NCBI RefSeq assembly: GCF_001558155.1
Contig: NZ_LOAS01000010.1
Coordinates: forward strand, 62,001 to 126,000
Reading direction: 5' to 3'
Source: Aliiruegeria sabulilitoris
GTDB lineage: Bacteria; Pseudomonadota; Alphaproteobacteria; Rhodobacterales; Rhodobacteraceae
DNA length: 64,000 nt
How positions within the stretch are numbered: position 1 is the first letter of the stretch; each line of letters starts with the position of its first letter. The notes beneath the pieces are model-generated. The model was given only the letters and a program-made list of their open reading frames with translations, ran no database searches and had not been told where the DNA came from. The translations under genes and the position numbers were made by a program. This document shows positions 62,097 to 64,000 of the stretch, in pieces.

Positions 62097-63071
62097 TCAT
62101 TCGCCGACGGGAATGCCGGCTTCCTCGAAATAGCGCAGGGCGCCGGGGTGATAGGGGACCTCGCTTGCCGGGGCCATTTTCTGCGCATCGGCCAGCCGGA
62201 ACAGGCCGAAGGCGTCCGTCAGCGCCTCCTTTCCCTCGGCCACGCTCTTGACCAGCTTGTAGACGAGATCGTCGTCGACGTCGGCATTGGTCAGAAGCAC
62301 CCACGGAATGCGCATGATCGTGGCGCCATGCTCCTGCAGACCGTTGATGTTGGGATTCTGCTTGAACGGCACCAGCCAGCCGGAGGCAAGTTGCCCCTTG
62401 AAGGCGGCGACGCCTTCGTCGGACTCATCCTGAGAAATATAACATAGCCCGCCGCGCCCCTTGAGCTGGACCGCCGCTTGCTGGCCGGCACCTGCATTCA
62501 GGCTGACAAGTGCAACGTCCACCAGCCCGTCACCGAGCGCGTTGATGCCGTCCACGAAGCTCGCCACCGGGACCTTCTTGAAATCATCATAGCTCACGCC
62601 CGCATTCGCGAGCCCGCCCTGAATGTAAAAGGGGATGATCGTCGAAGAGGTGTATTCCGACGCGATCCGCAGTTCCGACGCCTTCGCAGCCAGATCGGCA
62701 GCGGTCTTCAGCCCGAGATCGCAGGGCGCCATCAGCCCGGTGGTAAGCGGGAACATGACGCCAGCGAGGCGCATGTTCGGGTTTTCGCGGTCGTAGTTGC
62801 CAGTGCCGGTATAGGCGAAAGCCGCCTCCACCCCGTTGGAGAAACCGAAATCGACCTCGCCCGCGTTGATCAGCGGCAGGTAGCCGACCAGCGGCTGCGT
62901 GCGCGCGGTGATACCGACGTCATTTGCCACCCGTGCAACGGCCTGACCAGAACTGTAGGCCAGCGAGCCCTGAGCGCCGGTGGCGATGGTTACGACCTGG
63001 GCGTCGGCCGCTCCGGCGGCGACAGCCATGGCGGCAAGGGTGCCGCAGGCGATGGATTTGAGATGTTTCAC
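62097..63071 (-). CDS. TAXI-family TRAP transporter substrate-binding protein
   Basis: A 324-residue periplasmic binding protein. GTG 63069-63071 is chosen because GGAGGAAATC precedes it and a signal peptide follows at once (CGTLAAMAVAAGAADA). VVTIATGAQGSLAYSSGQAVA is the TAXI-domain entry, followed by TARTQPLVGYLPLINAGEVDFGFSNG. TAXI proteins deliver organic acids to fused TRAP permeases; the permease gene lies 27 bases upstream on the same strand. Ligand unknown. Confidence 0.88.
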   Translation of the reverse strand: MKHLKSIACGTLAAMAVAAGAADAQVVTIATGAQGSLAYSSGQAVARVANDVGITARTQPLVGYLPLINAGEVDFGFSNGVEAAFAYTGTGNYDRENPNMRLAGVMFPLTTGLMAPCDLGLKTAADLAAKASELRIASEYTSSTIIPFYIQGGLANAGVSYDDFKKVPVASFVDGINALGDGLVDVALVSLNAGAGQQAAVQLKGRGGLCYISQDESDEGVAAFKGQLASGWLVPFKQNPNINGLQEHGATIMRIPWVLLTNADVDDDLVYKLVKSVAEGKEALTDAFGLFRLADAQKMAPASEVPYHPGALRYFEEAGIPVGE

Positions 63072-63098
63072 GATTTCCTCCCTGAGTGAAAGCATTGG

Positions 63099-64000
63099 TC
63101 AGTCGGCCCGCCGGCTCTGCCGCAATGGCGCGTCGGCGGACGTCGAAGCGAAGTAGATCAGCGCAAAGCCAAGTGCCGCGGTCGCGGCTCCGACGACGGC
63201 GTGAAGCACGTCCGGCAGGCCGATAAAGCCCAGTGGCAATGTCAGAAAGCCCAGCACGACCGCGATCAGTCGCATCACACTGTTCAACCGCCTGCCCCAG
63301 TACCCCACGATCCCTGCGGTGACGGCGGCAATGCCGATGGCTGTCAGCGTGGCGGCAAGCAGGCTGGCCGCGAGACTGCCCTCCAGCAGTAGTGCCGGGG
63401 TGGCGACGAAAGCGAATGGCAGGATGAAGGCGGCCCAGCCGATGCGCATGGCCGCCACACCGGTCGCCAGCGCGCCGGCACCGGTGATCGCCGCCGCCGC
63501 GAAAGCCGCAAGCGCCACTGGCGGGGTGATCATCGACATCATGCCAAAATAGAGGATGAAGAGATGCGCCGCGATCGGCTGCACGCCGGCCTCGACCAGC
63601 GAGGGCGCGACCAGCGCTGCCAGCAACACATAGACCCCCGAGGTGGGCATCCCCATGCCGAGGATGATGCAGATCACCGCCGAGATCGCGAGCAGGAGCA
63701 CGATGTTGGAGCCGACGGAATCGACCAGCAGCAGCGTCAGCGCGAAGCCAAGCCCGGTCACGTTCAGCACACCGATGACGAAACCCGCGGCGGCGACAAC
63801 GAGGATCAGATCCACCATCGACCGGCCGGTATTCACAAAGACCTCGCCGAAGCCCGCCAGCGTCAGCTTCTCGCCGCGATAGCCGCGCAGGAAACCGGCG
63901 GCGACGATGGCAAGGGAAGCAAGCAGGGCCGAATCCTCGGGATCCATTCGAAGCCCGAACAGAGCAAAGAGCAGGATCGCGAAGGGCAGCAGGAAATGCC
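63099..64000 (-). CDS. TRAP transporter fused permease, C-terminal part
   Basis: The frame is open to the window edge at 64000, so the N-terminal part is missing. About 300 residues are visible with around eight hydrophobic helices. LGMGMPTSGVYVLLAALVAPSL and HLFILYFGMMSMITPPVALAAFAAAAI are the DctM-type core motifs of TAXI-associated 4TM/12TM fused permeases. Together with the adjacent TAXI protein it makes a sodium-driven uptake system for an organic acid. Confidence 0.88.
   Translation of the reverse strand, partial: HFLLPFAILLFALFGLRMDPEDSALLASLAIVAAGFLRGYRGEKLTLAGFGEVFVNTGRSMVDLILVVAAAGFVIGVLNVTGLGFALTLLLVDSVGSNIVLLLAISAVICIILGMGMPTSGVYVLLAALVAPSLVEAGVQPIAAHLFILYFGMMSMITPPVALAAFAAAAITGAGALATGVAAMRIGWAAFILPFAFVATPALLLEGSLAASLLAATLTAIGIAAVTAGIVGYWGRRLNSVMRLIAVVLGFLTLPLGFIGLPDVLHAVVGAATAALGFALIYFASTSADAPLRQSRRAD

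Overview
This window reads as chromosomal DNA of a marine alphaproteobacterium of the Rhodobacteraceae (Roseobacter group). The evidence is high GC content, dense co-directional gene strings with ATGA stop/start overlaps, short alphaproteobacterial-type IlvC, a SAM-II riboswitch in front of metZ, two perfect CtrA boxes (TTAA-N7-TTAA), a DddL-like DMSP lyase, a solo LuxR regulator and several small conserved proteins (DUF1523, DUF2061, a DUF6446-like protein) that I associate with this family. No rRNA, tRNA, CRISPR array or intact insertion sequence was found.

Layout. 0-1.6 kb: three tandem peptide deformylase genes (the third catalytically degenerate) leading into fmt, which is cut by the window edge. 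1.7-5.5 kb: a PatB/MalY C-S lyase, an L,D-transpeptidase, a hypothetical protein, a glutathionyl-hydroquinone-reductase-like transferase and a stand-alone receiver protein with a CtrA box upstream. 5.7-12.8 kb: cobC-cobD (cobalamin), carB, a small membrane protein, and a UbiH-type hydroxylase. 12.9-18.2 kb: class V aminotransferase, a GGDEF protein, a pair of Lrp/AsnC regulators divergent from ilvC, and an EamA transporter. 18.3-25.1 kb: glmM-folP-folB, a SleB-type cell wall hydrolase and an atypical PEP-utilising enzyme. 25.2-30 kb: glyS, gltS, a small membrane protein and glyQ in one operon-like string. 30.3-37.9 kb: a SPOR/peptidoglycan-binding protein carrying a dead trypsin fold, trkH, the LuxR solo, folE2, a glutamine amidotransferase, an XRE regulator and a DUF2061 protein. 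38-53.6 kb: riboswitch-controlled metZ, a GST, the DddL-like lyase, yciB, three-helix-pair transporters of the EamA type, ftsY, a YhhN-type lysoplasmalogenase, xseA, a methyltransferase, purD, an NTF2-like protein, an M20 peptidase and DUF1523.

53.7-64 kb is the accessory part. A RuBisCO-like protein and a four-carbon acid sugar kinase are transcribed away from an oxidoisomerase-like dehydrogenase. These three families together match the D-apionate degradation module ApnO-OiaK-OiaX/OiaT. Their shared intergenic region has face-to-face promoter-like elements and CTGGYAT half-sites that recur upstream of a GntR/FCD regulator at 59.2 kb. Beyond the regulator and a decayed transposase fragment there is an operon with a 2-oxo-acid hydratase-like protein, a dienelactone hydrolase and a TAXI-type TRAP transporter that runs off the window.

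How the genes fit together. Most of the window is housekeeping: translation (def/fmt, glyQS), folate (folB, folP, folE2), purine/pyrimidine (purD, carB), cell wall (glmM, L,D-transpeptidase, SleB), branched-chain amino acids (ilvC), methionine (metZ). The points most worth follow-up are the apionate/RLP module with its regulatory region, the pseudoprotease, the CtrA-box-linked solo LuxR, the degenerate deformylase, the complete SAM-II leader, and a nested 91-bp inverted repeat at 57.4 kb. Functional names rest on recognition of motifs and family resemblance by eye; no database search was possible.
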